The notes below the pieces were generated by a model. The model made no database searches, was not told the DNA's origin, and saw nothing but the letters and a program-made list of their open reading frames with translations. The position numbers and the translations under genes are program-made. From Chitinophaga rhizophila (GTDB taxonomy: Bacteria > Bacteroidota > Bacteroidia > Chitinophagales > Chitinophagaceae), in NCBI RefSeq assembly GCF_019492185.1, contig NZ_JAICCF010000003.1, positions 992,001-1,056,000 of the forward strand: a DNA stretch of 64,000 bases, in the 5' to 3' direction. Below are positions 41,253 to 49,756 of this stretch, one piece after another. How positions within the stretch are numbered: the stretch's first letter is position 1; every line of letters starts with the position of its first letter.

Positions 41253-42273
41253 TAAGGTGGCTGCCCGGCTGGCGGCTACCAGTGTACACACCAATACGCT
41301 GGGATTGGCAAGAAGCATCATTGCGGCCAGCTTACTGTTAACGCTGCTCTTTAACACGCCCGAGACGCTGTTTCGTCCTGCCGGCGTTGCTAACGAAATA
41401 CTCTCCCAGACAGATACGCTCTACTTTAATAAAATCAACTTCTTTAACCTGTTGCCGTTTGCCTGGTTCAACTGGCTCCGGGCGGTAGCAATCATTGTTC
41501 TCATTGTTGTCATTGCCGGCTGGCGGCCTAAATACACCTGCATCTTACATGCCTGGATCGCTATCAGTTTTACCAATGCCGCCATTATTATCGAAGGCGG
41601 CGACCAGATAGCTGCTAACCTCTCACTGCTGCTGGTGCCTATCTGCCTTACTGACAACCGCTCTTCACATTGGGATACTACTCCTGCGGAGGGTACCTTC
41701 AGAAAGGAAAAGAACCTGGTCGCTACTTTTTTCTACTGGCTGATCCGGCTGCAGGTAGCGCTGATCTATTTCCATGCTGCTATTGGGAAAATGCCGATGG
41801 CAGAGTGGGCCAATGGCACGGCTGTATATTACTGGTTTAACGATCCTGTATTTGGTATGACGCCGCTGATACGTACTGTGCTGGATCCTGTGTTAAAGAA
41901 TGCTGTTGGTGTAGTATTAATTACCTGGGGAGTACTCTTGCTGGAGATATTGCTGTTTATGACGCTTGTTATGAGTAAAAAGCACTGGAAACCATTCCTG
42001 GTGGCGGGCATTTTCTTTCATCTGTCCATCATTGTGGTGCATGGACTGTTTTCCTTCTTCCTGTCTATGGCTGGCGCATTGATCCTGCTGGTGGGCAGGG
42101 TAGATACCAACTTTACGCCATGGCGGCTCTCATGGCGTAAAGCGGTAGCTTATAAGTTTAAATTTACTTCGCAGCGTCCTGCAGAAAATCCTTCAGTCCC
42201 TGCACTATCTTATCCGCCAGCACCAAACGGAACTGCTCATCAAGAATACGCATCTCATCTTCCGGAGAACTGA
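41224..42273 (+). CDS. SdpB family antimicrobial peptide system protein
   Basis: A 349-residue integral membrane protein of the HTTM/SdpB type with six to eight hydrophobic segments. The N-terminal HTNTLGLARSIIAASLLLTLLFNTPETLFRP at about 22-52 is the family opening, and LQVALIYFHAAIGKMPMAEWANGTAVYYW at about 177-205 matches the HTTM core found in vitamin K-dependent carboxylases. SdpB in Bacillus is required for SDP maturation. The last about 37 residues (from KFTSQRP) are hydrophilic, and their 110 coding bases lie antisense to the 3' end of the amidase gene. That tail may be a recent read-through extension after loss of an earlier stop. Confidence 0.85.
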   Translation: MFNMFLQSIDKVAARLAATSVHTNTLGLARSIIAASLLLTLLFNTPETLFRPAGVANEILSQTDTLYFNKINFFNLLPFAWFNWLRAVAIIVLIVVIAGWRPKYTCILHAWIAISFTNAAIIIEGGDQIAANLSLLLVPICLTDNRSSHWDTTPAEGTFRKEKNLVATFFYWLIRLQVALIYFHAAIGKMPMAEWANGTAVYYWFNDPVFGMTPLIRTVLDPVLKNAVGVVLITWGVLLLEILLFMTLVMSKKHWKPFLVAGIFFHLSIIVVHGLFSFFLSMAGALILLVGRVDTNFTPWRLSWRKAVAYKFKFTSQRPAENPSVPALSYPPAPNGTAHQEYASHLPEN

Positions 42274-43900
42274 GAAATAACGTTTCTATCAGGGCAGATG
42301 GCATTTCGGTGGGCATGTTCAGAATGAAGTTGAAGTTCGCGTTATTCTTGAAGTCTGCCAGACCTGTTTCCAGCAGGCGGTTATGTATAAAGCGGTTCAG
42401 CGGCTCGCAGAACGGATACTTGTAGTAGTTGGCCGTTCCTTTTATATCCACCGGATTCACTGAAGAGTTCATATGTATACTCAGCAGCAGGTCTGGTGCA
42501 AGTTGCCTGTAGTTGTATAACCTTGCCTGGTTATCTACAAACATATCGCTCATACGGGTGGTAATAACACGTGCGCCCTCTTTTTCCAGCGCGGCTTTTA
42601 CCAGCAGACTAAGGTTCAGTGCCAGCTGTTTTTCAGCAATGCCCATTGCCCCGGCAGTGCCTACATTGCCGCCGCCATGACCGGCATCCAGCCCGATAGT
42701 CATGCCTTTTAGCTGCAGATTGGCCGGCTGATGCCTGATGCGTATGGTAAGACGGTTACTGTCGGCATAATATATCTTGTAACCCCATGGTTGTTTGTTA
42801 ACCAGTGATACCGCCACCCGGAATACATCCGGACTAACCTGCTGCCAGTCTATCCGGCTGATCTCTCCCGTGCTTTGTGTAGTTGGGAGAAAGCCGGGTT
42901 CCGATATAGCGCCGTGAATATCTACCGTAATCTTACCAGGATTTACTTCCTGGGTAGAGAGATAAGGTAGCTTTTCTGCCAGTCCTACCGAGATATAGTC
43001 ATATTGTTTGTCGCTCCATACCCGTACATCGTCAGCAATACTTTGTGGTACCTGTTCTGTCAGGGTCATGGTATCTACCAGGGCCTCAGGTATGTAGGCA
43101 AACTGGCTTTTGCTCAGCTTTACCCGGTAGTGACTACCTTCTTTTCCTGTAATATGCAGCAGTACATCCCGGTCAAGGTACCCTATCTTTTCAGGTCCCA
43201 GGCGGTCGCCGTCAGGAGAGATGGTCAGATAGGTCATGTCGTCTATGGTGCGCCCTACCAGTTGTGTGTTACGCTGATAAGTGTAGCGGAAGTTGCCTGG
43301 TAAAACTGCCGTTTGTCCCCTGTCTTTCAGGTATACATTGACCTTGCCGTTCAGCAGGGAATCTGCTTCTGTCAATACATAGTAACCGGCATAGAAGCCG
43401 GGTATACCGCCTGACTGTCCTGCAGGTAGTTCTGGTATAGATCTTCCGTTAAACCAGCTGGCCTGTCCTCCCGGATACCCTTTCATCCTGACCCGCAAGG
43501 TATCGCCTGCAGAGAGGATGGTATTGGTCTTAGGTGATATATTGACGTAGTCTATCCGGAAGGATGGTGTCACCCTTACCGGTGGTGGCGAAGTGAAATA
43601 AACATTGTAGGTACGTGATACAAATTTGCCTGTGCTGTCTGTAGATGATAGCACAAAAAGGTTCTTACCTGGTTTAAGCTCACGTTTGATAGCGAAAACG
43701 CCGTTGGGATATACACGGATGCTGTCATTGTTGAGCAGCACTTTGCACCCTGTACAGGTGCGTCCGGACCAATAGTGCTTTGAACTGCCGGTATTAATTT
43801 CTGTTCTGAGTGGCTGGGCCATCTTCAGAAATGCTTGTGCATGTAGTTGCAGACCTGTATATGCTGTTTGTAACAGTAGTAGTAATGCGAATCTCCTCAT
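42164..43900 (-). CDS. N-acetylmuramoyl-L-alanine amidase (Amidase_3) with long N-terminal region
   Basis: A 578-residue exported peptidoglycan amidase. A signal peptide starts at MRRFALLLLLQTAYTGLQLHA (43900); a longer frame to 43954 adds residues unlike a signal. The C-terminal third is Amidase_3: TIGLDAGHGGGNVGTAGAMGIAEKQLAL with zinc His and Glu, DLLLSIHMNSSVNP with the second zinc His, and SALIETLFLSSPEDE with catalytic Glu. The N-terminal 350 residues are beta-rich, with AMIN-like KITVDIHGAISEPG. A cysteine pair CTGC occurs near residue 50. It cleaves the peptide from muramic acid in cell division or recycling. Its 3' end overlaps sdpB antisense. Confidence 0.9.
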   Translation of the reverse strand: MRRFALLLLLQTAYTGLQLHAQAFLKMAQPLRTEINTGSSKHYWSGRTCTGCKVLLNNDSIRVYPNGVFAIKRELKPGKNLFVLSSTDSTGKFVSRTYNVYFTSPPPVRVTPSFRIDYVNISPKTNTILSAGDTLRVRMKGYPGGQASWFNGRSIPELPAGQSGGIPGFYAGYYVLTEADSLLNGKVNVYLKDRGQTAVLPGNFRYTYQRNTQLVGRTIDDMTYLTISPDGDRLGPEKIGYLDRDVLLHITGKEGSHYRVKLSKSQFAYIPEALVDTMTLTEQVPQSIADDVRVWSDKQYDYISVGLAEKLPYLSTQEVNPGKITVDIHGAISEPGFLPTTQSTGEISRIDWQQVSPDVFRVAVSLVNKQPWGYKIYYADSNRLTIRIRHQPANLQLKGMTIGLDAGHGGGNVGTAGAMGIAEKQLALNLSLLVKAALEKEGARVITTRMSDMFVDNQARLYNYRQLAPDLLLSIHMNSSVNPVDIKGTANYYKYPFCEPLNRFIHNRLLETGLADFKNNANFNFILNMPTEMPSALIETLFLSSPEDEMRILDEQFRLVLADKIVQGLKDFLQDAAK

Positions 43901-43919
43901 AATCCCGCGACGATATAAA

Positions 43920-43953
43920 CAAAAAAAAGTGCCATCCGCTCTTACGGATGGCA
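43920..43953 (-). terminator. Terminator of the acyl-CoA dehydrogenase gene
   Basis: Perfect arms GTGCCATCCG (43928-43937 and complement 43944-43953) with 6-base loop; read leftward it is followed by TTTTTTTG, between the dehydrogenase and amidase genes. Confidence 0.85.
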
Positions 43954-43986
43954 CGTCGAAAGTATTGAAAAATTGCGATGGTCTGA

Positions 43987-45780
43987 TTACCAGGCGTATT
44001 TATTTTCTGCGATTAATTTGTCGGCTATACGGCGTCGGGCATCTCTGGTGTTAAACGGCGCTACTTTCGTAAAGCGTTTTACTCCCAGCAGCATCATTCT
44101 TTGCTCGTCGCCGCTACCAAATGAATTAATAGCATCTTTTGCATACTTGTTAATACGGTCTGCGGCATCGTTGATGTAGGTACGTACGATGTCTGCCTGT
44201 AGTGCGTTAGCCTCTTCACCTTCCAGTTCCACACGTTTCAGAAGGCGCAGCAATGCACTTTCCGCCTCGAATGTAGCAATGGCCATATCTGCGATGTTCA
44301 TCAGGATCTCCTGTTCCTGCTGGATCTCCTGCATCAGTTTCTGTACTGCGCCACCTGCTACCAGCAGTATTGCTTTTTTGAAATTCTGTAGCACTTTCTT
44401 TTCCGCAGCAAATGGCGTTTCATCATCATTGCCGAAATCGGGAATACTCATGAGTTCTTTCATGACGTTCATCGCTGGATTCATAAGGTCCAGGCGTCCT
44501 TTCAGGGCACGTTTCAGCGTCATATCCAGCGCCAGCAGACGGTTAATCTCGTTGGTGCCTTCAAAAATACGGTTGATACGGCTGTCCCGGTAGGCTTTGG
44601 AAATAACATATTCATCACTGAATCCGTTACCGCCATGTATCTGTACGCCTTCGTCCACGGCAAAATCCAGCGCTTCTGAGCCTGATACCTTCAGAATTGC
44701 GCACTCCACTGCATATTCTTCTGCAGCTCCCAGGAGGGCTTCTGCGAATGGTTTGCCTGCAGCCAGCAATTCTTTCTCTTTATCATCAATGAGTTGTGCG
44801 GTGCGGTACAACGCTGATTCAGACACCCAGTTCCTGATCACCATTTCGCCCAGCTTGTGCTTGATAGCGCCGAAATTGGCAATTGGCTGCTTGAACTGCT
44901 CGCGGGTATTTGCATACTGCACCGTGATGGTCGTCACGTTTTTGGCTGCACCTACTGCCGCTGCACAAAGTTTCAGACGGCCGATGTTCAGGATATTGAA
45001 GGCGATAAGATGACCTTTGCCGATTTCGCCCAGCACATTTTCAACAGGCACCTGCGCATCCTGGAAATAGATCTGCCTGGTGGACGATCCTTTGATACCC
45101 ATTTTATGCTCCTCTGCACCTAAGGTAAAGCCGGGAGTGTCTTTATCTACAATGAACGCGGTAAATTGTTCCCCGTCTATTTTGGCAAATACGGTAAACA
45201 CATCTGCGAATCCCGAGTTGGTAATCCAGCATTTCTGTCCGTTCAATATATAGAATTTGCCATCGTCAGACAGCTTTGCAGTCGTTTTTGCACTCAGCGC
45301 ATCCGAGCCGGAGTTAGGCTCCGTCAGTGCGTAAGCCCCTTTCATTTGTCCGCTACCCAGTGCAGGGATGTATTTCTGTTTCTGGGCTTCTGTGCCAAAG
45401 TACAGGATAGGCAGGGAACCAATACCTGTATGGGCCGCCATCGCTACGGAGAAGGAATGGCCTGCGCCCAGCGCTTCGTTGATCAATGTGGCGGTTACAA
45501 AATCTTTCCCCAGCCCACCGTATTCCTCCGGAAATGCCGCGCCCAGCAGGCCCAGTTCCCCGGCTTTATCCAGCAGGGAAGGCATCAGCCCTTCCTCCAG
45601 TTTATCAATACGGTCCAGTACGGGAGAAACTTCTTTGGTTACAAACTGTTCTGCCATCTCTTTGATCATCCGTTGCTCCTCATTGAAGTCTTCGGGTGTA
45701 AAAACTTCGCTGGCAGGGGTTTCTTTAACGAGGAATTCCACGCCTTTCAAGGCATGTTTGTTATCAACTGTAGCGTCCAT
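43987..45780 (-). CDS. Acyl-CoA dehydrogenase family protein (long, VLCAD-like)
   Basis: A 597-residue flavoprotein that performs the first oxidation step of fatty-acid beta-oxidation. Domains run: N-terminal helices with FNEEQRMIKEMAEQFVTKEVSP at about 34-55, the FAD signature GAYALTEPNSGSDALSAKTTA at about 148-168 and WITNSGFADVFTVFAK at about 185-200, then QIHGGNGFSDEYVISKAYRDSRINRIFEGTNEIN at about 377-410 with the likely catalytic Glu in FEGTNE. The extra C-terminal helical domain (about 430-597) is typical of VLCAD-like bacterial forms. It is probably monocistronic, with its own terminator, and diverges from the hydrolase gene. Confidence 0.93.
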   Translation of the reverse strand: MDATVDNKHALKGVEFLVKETPASEVFTPEDFNEEQRMIKEMAEQFVTKEVSPVLDRIDKLEEGLMPSLLDKAGELGLLGAAFPEEYGGLGKDFVTATLINEALGAGHSFSVAMAAHTGIGSLPILYFGTEAQKQKYIPALGSGQMKGAYALTEPNSGSDALSAKTTAKLSDDGKFYILNGQKCWITNSGFADVFTVFAKIDGEQFTAFIVDKDTPGFTLGAEEHKMGIKGSSTRQIYFQDAQVPVENVLGEIGKGHLIAFNILNIGRLKLCAAAVGAAKNVTTITVQYANTREQFKQPIANFGAIKHKLGEMVIRNWVSESALYRTAQLIDDKEKELLAAGKPFAEALLGAAEEYAVECAILKVSGSEALDFAVDEGVQIHGGNGFSDEYVISKAYRDSRINRIFEGTNEINRLLALDMTLKRALKGRLDLMNPAMNVMKELMSIPDFGNDDETPFAAEKKVLQNFKKAILLVAGGAVQKLMQEIQQEQEILMNIADMAIATFEAESALLRLLKRVELEGEEANALQADIVRTYINDAADRINKYAKDAINSFGSGDEQRMMLLGVKRFTKVAPFNTRDARRRIADKLIAENKYAW

Positions 45781-45840
45781 CCTGAATTTTTTTTGGTCCT
45801 ATTGTAATTTACTTGTTTTAGGGCAAATGACAAAAGTTGA

Positions 45841-45848
45841 TACATTTG
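45841..45848 (+). promoter_or_regulatory. -7 promoter element immediately before the hydrolase start
   Basis: TACATTTG, exact consensus, ending only 4 bases before the ATG at 45853. TTTTA about 20 bases upstream is a weak -33. If used, the mRNA would be leaderless or nearly so. Confidence 0.45.
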
Positions 45849-45852
45849 TAAC

Positions 45853-46656
45853 ATGTCTTCCTTTTTTCTGCCATATCTGAAAAGCCATTTTCATACTATT
45901 CGTCATGGAACAGGAGAAGAATTGCTCATTTGTCTGCATGGTTTTGGAGAGAATGCTACGAGTTTCAGCAGGTTACAACATTCGCTCGGTGTCCACTTCA
46001 CCATTGTGTCACTGGACCTCCCGCTGCATGGACAGACAGAATGGAGAGAAGAAAGGCCCTTTACAATGGAAGATCTGAAAGCAGTAATATTACTCATGCT
46101 GCAACATTACCACTTTAAGACCTTCTCACTTGCCGGCTACAGCATGGGCGGCAGGGTGTCTCTTTGTGTAGTACAGCAACTGGCAGAAAGGATTGACAGA
46201 CTTTACCTGCTGGCCCCCGATGGGCTGAAAGATAATCGCTGGCATATGTTTGCCACGCAGACCGCCCTGGGGAAACGCCTGTTTAAGTATTGTACGTACC
46301 ATCCGCAGCTGTTCTACGGATTGCTGCATCTGGGGCGAAAACTCCGGTTCATCAGCCGTGGCTTCCATAAATTCACTTACAATAGCATGGATACACTGGC
46401 CAAAAGGGAACGGGTGTATTTTGTATGGACCTGTATGGGACAAATGCTGCCCGACCGGGATATCTGCAAGCAGCAACTGAAAAAATACCGTGTTCAGACA
46501 TTGCTGCTCTTCGGAAAATATGACCGCGTCATACCCCCGGCCCTGGGCGTACGCTTTATGGATGGCACCTTCCCCTGTGAAATGCAGGTACTGGAATGCG
46601 GGCACCACCTCATTAACGACGATGCCGGTGACGCTATGCTCTCATTTAGTTTTTAA
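45853..46656 (+). CDS. Alpha/beta hydrolase fold protein
   Basis: A 267-residue hydrolase with oxyanion-hole motif LLICLHGFGENATSF at about 24-38, nucleophile elbow AGYSMGGRVSL with Ser at about 99, a lid-like helical insert at about 130-205, acid residue in FGKYDRVIPP at about 222-231 and the catalytic His in ECGHHLINDD at about 249-258. All three catalytic positions are intact. The reaction could be ester, lactone or MenH-like chemistry; nothing nearby decides. The next gene, a GT2 transferase, follows after 63 bases containing a small GCTGCAG/CTGCAGC hairpin. Confidence 0.88.
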   Translation: MSSFFLPYLKSHFHTIRHGTGEELLICLHGFGENATSFSRLQHSLGVHFTIVSLDLPLHGQTEWREERPFTMEDLKAVILLMLQHYHFKTFSLAGYSMGGRVSLCVVQQLAERIDRLYLLAPDGLKDNRWHMFATQTALGKRLFKYCTYHPQLFYGLLHLGRKLRFISRGFHKFTYNSMDTLAKRERVYFVWTCMGQMLPDRDICKQQLKKYRVQTLLLFGKYDRVIPPALGVRFMDGTFPCEMQVLECGHHLINDDAGDAMLSFSF

Positions 46657-46719
46657 CAAATTAATATCAACATACCATCTGCTGCAGAAAAGTAACGCTG
46701 CAGCCTATCGCAACAGTTT

Positions 46720-47862
46720 ATGTACATTATATTATCGATCCTGTCTTTGTTAGGTGTTATCTACGGTTATCTGATGTTTCGTTACGGACAGGGTTGGAAA
46801 CGTCTACAGTCTTTCAAGCCACTCAATTCTGTATCCGGCCGTACCAGGGTCACAGTCATTATTCCTGCCAGGGACGAAGCTGATAATCTTCCGCCTCTAT
46901 TGCAGGCGTTGAAAGCACAGACTTACCCGGATACATTATTTGAAGTAATTGTTATTGATGATTTTTCTGCGGACGCTACTCCTGATATCGTACGTAATTT
47001 TACCGCTGCCAACGTCCATCTGCTGCAACTGAGCCAGCATCTGAGTGCAGCGCAACGTCTTAATTCCTACAAGAAAAAGGCGATTGAAATGGCGGTAGAA
47101 CGCGCTACCGGGGATATTATTATGACTACTGACGCCGACTGTGTAATGGGGCCGGAATGGATCACCCGTATGGTACAGTTCTATGAAACTTACCAGCCGA
47201 AATTTATTGCAGCGCCTGTAAGTTTCTATAAGGAAGATAACTTCTTTAAAGCGCTGCAGTCGCTGGATTTTATGACGATGCAGGGCATCACCGGGGCCCT
47301 GGCTGCCCTCAAGGCAGGTACCATGTGTAATGGCGCAAACCTGGCATATGAACGGAAAGTTTTTTACGAGGTCGGCGGCTTTAAGGGAATTGACAATATT
47401 GCCTCCGGAGATGATATGCTGCTCATGTTTAAAATATACCGCGCCTATCCGGATGGCGTATTGTATATGAAAAGCGAAGAAGCAATTGTTCGTACCCTGC
47501 CCGTCGATACCTTTAGGGCATTCATGCATCAGCGTATACGCTGGTCTTCAAAAGCAGATAAATACGACGATAAACGCCTGATATGGGTGCTGGCGCTGGT
47601 ATACTTCTGGAATGTAAGCCTGTTGCTGGCCGGCGTTGCCGCTTTATTCATTCCTGGCTGGTGGCCCATGGTACTCGGCCTGCTGATCTATAAAGTGCTG
47701 GTGGAATTTTACTTCCTCATACCTGTAGCCGGTTTCTTCGGCAAAACTTCTTTACTGTCAAGGTTTATTCCAGGCCAGTTGTTTCATATTCCTTACATTG
47801 TAGTGGCAGGATGGTTAGGGAAATTTGGTTCCTACCAGTGGAAGGGACGAAAAGTTAAATAA
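46720..47862 (+). CDS. Family 2 glycosyltransferase, membrane-bound
   Basis: A 380-residue processive-type GT2 enzyme. One N-terminal membrane segment is followed by the GT-A domain: RVTVIIPARDEADNLPPLLQAL at about 43-64, EVIVIDDFSADATPDIV at about 73-89 and the metal-binding MTTDADCVMGPEWI at about 134-147. The acceptor motif GDDMLLMFKI is near 228-237 and HQRIRWSSKADKY near 267-279 corresponds to QxxRW. Three or four C-terminal membrane segments follow. It uses a UDP-sugar to build a surface polysaccharide or glycolipid. The permease gene starts five bases after its stop, so they share a transcript. Confidence 0.9.
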   Translation: MYIILSILSLLGVIYGYLMFRYGQGWKRLQSFKPLNSVSGRTRVTVIIPARDEADNLPPLLQALKAQTYPDTLFEVIVIDDFSADATPDIVRNFTAANVHLLQLSQHLSAAQRLNSYKKKAIEMAVERATGDIIMTTDADCVMGPEWITRMVQFYETYQPKFIAAPVSFYKEDNFFKALQSLDFMTMQGITGALAALKAGTMCNGANLAYERKVFYEVGGFKGIDNIASGDDMLLMFKIYRAYPDGVLYMKSEEAIVRTLPVDTFRAFMHQRIRWSSKADKYDDKRLIWVLALVYFWNVSLLLAGVAALFIPGWWPMVLGLLIYKVLVEFYFLIPVAGFFGKTSLLSRFIPGQLFHIPYIVVAGWLGKFGSYQWKGRKVK

Positions 47863-47866
47863 TACA

Positions 47867-49012
47867 ATGACCGATCATAACACCCATGCATCATTTGGCA
47901 ACCGGGCCTGGAAACGACTGCGACGTAATAAAGGCGCTGTTGCCGGCATGGTGCTGATCCTCATCGCTGTTATAGTCAGTATACTCGCTTACATCATTGC
48001 GCCAGATGGTACTCCGTATGCCAACAGGATGATGCTGGAAACCGGCGGACAAAAACCCGGGTTCCGTATCGCATTGCTGGCCATTAAACAGGACCGGCAG
48101 GTGCCCCATACCGGCTTTTTCTCCCGGCTGCTCAACGGGCAACCGGATACCGTTACCTACATCCCTATCCGTCACTGGCGCTTTGAAGGAGCGTCGGTCA
48201 TCGTAGACCGCTACCTGGACGAAGAAGAAACGATGCCCGAAACATATAGCCTTAGCCGGGTACTGTATGCACAGGAAATACCCGCAGGTACCCGTTTAAA
48301 GGAATGGCAGGAAGCAGTGACTGCGCATCACATACTTACACATACTTACCACCTGGGTTCAGACAAGTTTGGAAGAGATATCCTCAGCAGATTGCTGGTA
48401 GGCACCCGCGTCAGCCTGAGTGTTGGCTGTATTGCCGTCCTGATATCGCTTACCATTGGTATACTGCTGGGTGCAATAGCGGGTTATTTCCGGGGAATAA
48501 CAGATGACCTGGTGATGTGGCTGGTGAACGTTATCTGGTCAGTGCCTACTTTATTACTGGTTTTTGCTATCACTTTGGCGCTAGGTAAGGGCTTCTGGCA
48601 GGTATTTATTGCCGTCGGCCTCACCATGTGGGTGAATGTGGCCAGGATTATCCGGGGGCAGGTGCTGGCACTGCGCGAAATGCCCTTTATAGAAGCTACT
48701 AAAGCACTGGGCTTCGGCCATACCCGTACCATCGCACGCCACATACTACCCAATATCCTGGGACCTGTGATGGTAGTGGCCGCCGGTAATTTTGCCACCG
48801 CTATCGTAGTAGAAGCCGGCCTTAGTTTCCTGGGCGTAGGCGTACAACCCCCGCAGCCATCGTGGGGGCTGATGATCAAGGAGAATTACAACTTTATTAT
48901 TACACACAACCCTATGCTTGCACTCATTCCGGGACTTGCTATTATGGCAATGGTGCTGGCCTTTAACCTCTTGGGAAATGGCCTCCGGGATGCCATGGAT
49001 GTGCGGCAGTAA
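47867..49012 (+). CDS. ABC transporter permease, OppC/DppC type
   Basis: A 381-residue binding-protein-dependent permease. The N-terminal OppC_N segment WKRLRRNKGAVAGMVLILIAVIVSILAYIIAP is followed by an extracytoplasmic insert of about 120 residues before the core. The core carries HYHLGSDKFGRDILSRLLVGTRVSLSVG in variant form THTYHLGSDKFGRDILSRLL and the EAA loop EATKALGFGHTRTIARHILPN. Five further membrane segments are visible. It would pair with an OppB-type permease and ATPases for peptide or nickel uptake, but none is adjacent. The ATG at 47867 lies 5 bases after the glycosyltransferase stop. Confidence 0.9.
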   Translation: MTDHNTHASFGNRAWKRLRRNKGAVAGMVLILIAVIVSILAYIIAPDGTPYANRMMLETGGQKPGFRIALLAIKQDRQVPHTGFFSRLLNGQPDTVTYIPIRHWRFEGASVIVDRYLDEEETMPETYSLSRVLYAQEIPAGTRLKEWQEAVTAHHILTHTYHLGSDKFGRDILSRLLVGTRVSLSVGCIAVLISLTIGILLGAIAGYFRGITDDLVMWLVNVIWSVPTLLLVFAITLALGKGFWQVFIAVGLTMWVNVARIIRGQVLALREMPFIEATKALGFGHTRTIARHILPNILGPVMVVAAGNFATAIVVEAGLSFLGVGVQPPQPSWGLMIKENYNFIITHNPMLALIPGLAIMAMVLAFNLLGNGLRDAMDVRQ

Positions 49013-49069
49013 ACACTTGGATCGCATTAAAAAAACTATTAATTTTACGTTCATCCACAATTTTTTACT

Positions 49070-49492
49070 ATGCCTTTGAAATCATATCTTTTCGTCGCCC
49101 TTGCTTTCGTAGGGCTGACTTTGACAGCCTGTAGCAAGAAAGGAGCAATTGAACCTAAACCAGAGGAAGAAGGATTGAAAGCCGTATTGGAAAATGTAGC
49201 AGAAGGTCAGTTTTCCGCAGCGCCTGGCAGCAGTTATACTTTCCAGGTGAAAGTTACCTCTAAGATGCCTGAAATGGGTGTTAACGTTAAAGTTGATGCG
49301 ATTACAGATCCCGGCGGGATTGTCTTCCCACAAAATCCGGTCGCTACCTCAAAAGATAGTATTATCAACATTACCCTGGTAGGATTGGAGCCGATCCGTA
49401 CAGTCAAAGTTTCCCTGACTATCACATCTGCCGGTAATGAGAAAAATTCTATTCCCAAAGTATTCTGGATTACCAACAAATCAGATGAATAA
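49070..49492 (+). CDS. Hypothetical lipoprotein
   Basis: A 140-residue protein with a lipoprotein signal peptide, lipobox LTACSKK and Cys21. The remainder is predicted beta-rich: YTFQVKVTSKMPEMGVNVKVDAIT and DSIINITLVGLEPIRTVKVSLTITSAG read like a single immunoglobulin-like or bacterial surface beta-sandwich domain. No known family is recognised. It is likely anchored in the outer membrane. A strong terminator follows and the upstream gap of 57 bases could hold a promoter, so it may be an independent gene. Confidence 0.8.
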   Translation: MPLKSYLFVALAFVGLTLTACSKKGAIEPKPEEEGLKAVLENVAEGQFSAAPGSSYTFQVKVTSKMPEMGVNVKVDAITDPGGIVFPQNPVATSKDSIINITLVGLEPIRTVKVSLTITSAGNEKNSIPKVFWITNKSDE

Positions 49493-49523
49493 CGTTTAAA
49501 TAGTATCAGATATAAAATAGCTT

Positions 49524-49566
49524 AAAAGAGCCGGATCCTCCACCAGTAAGGATTCGGCTCTTTTCT
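49524..49566 (+). terminator. Terminator after the lipoprotein gene
   Basis: Arms of 16 bases (49524-49539 and 49549-49564), core AAAAGAGCCGGATCCT, one G-T pair, 9-base loop, T-rich tail. Confidence 0.85.
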
Positions 49567-49586
49567 TATAATAGGGGAGAAGACAG

Positions 49587-49630
49587 GACGAACAAGCGAC
49601 GAACAAGCGGCGAAGAAGCGACGAACAAGT
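49587..49630. repeat. Four tandem copies of an 11-base repeat
   Basis: Unit GACGAACAAGC repeats at 49587, 49598, 49609 (variant GGCGAAGAAGC) and 49620 (last base T). It lies in the noncoding gap between a terminator and the next glycosyltransferase gene. Confidence 0.85.
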
Positions 49631-49756
49631 ATCAGGTCGGGCAGGTGGTGCCAATGGAGATTTTTAATACTATTTTAACCACCTAAGCAATGAATTGTAT
49701 CCGGGCTATACTTATTTCTCCCTAGCTTTGCACCTGCAGAATAAGTAGCCAAAATT

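Noticed and set aside
43973..45880. Several long frames on plus opposite the acyl-CoA dehydrogenase
   Set aside because: All are antisense shadows of the well-supported dehydrogenase gene.
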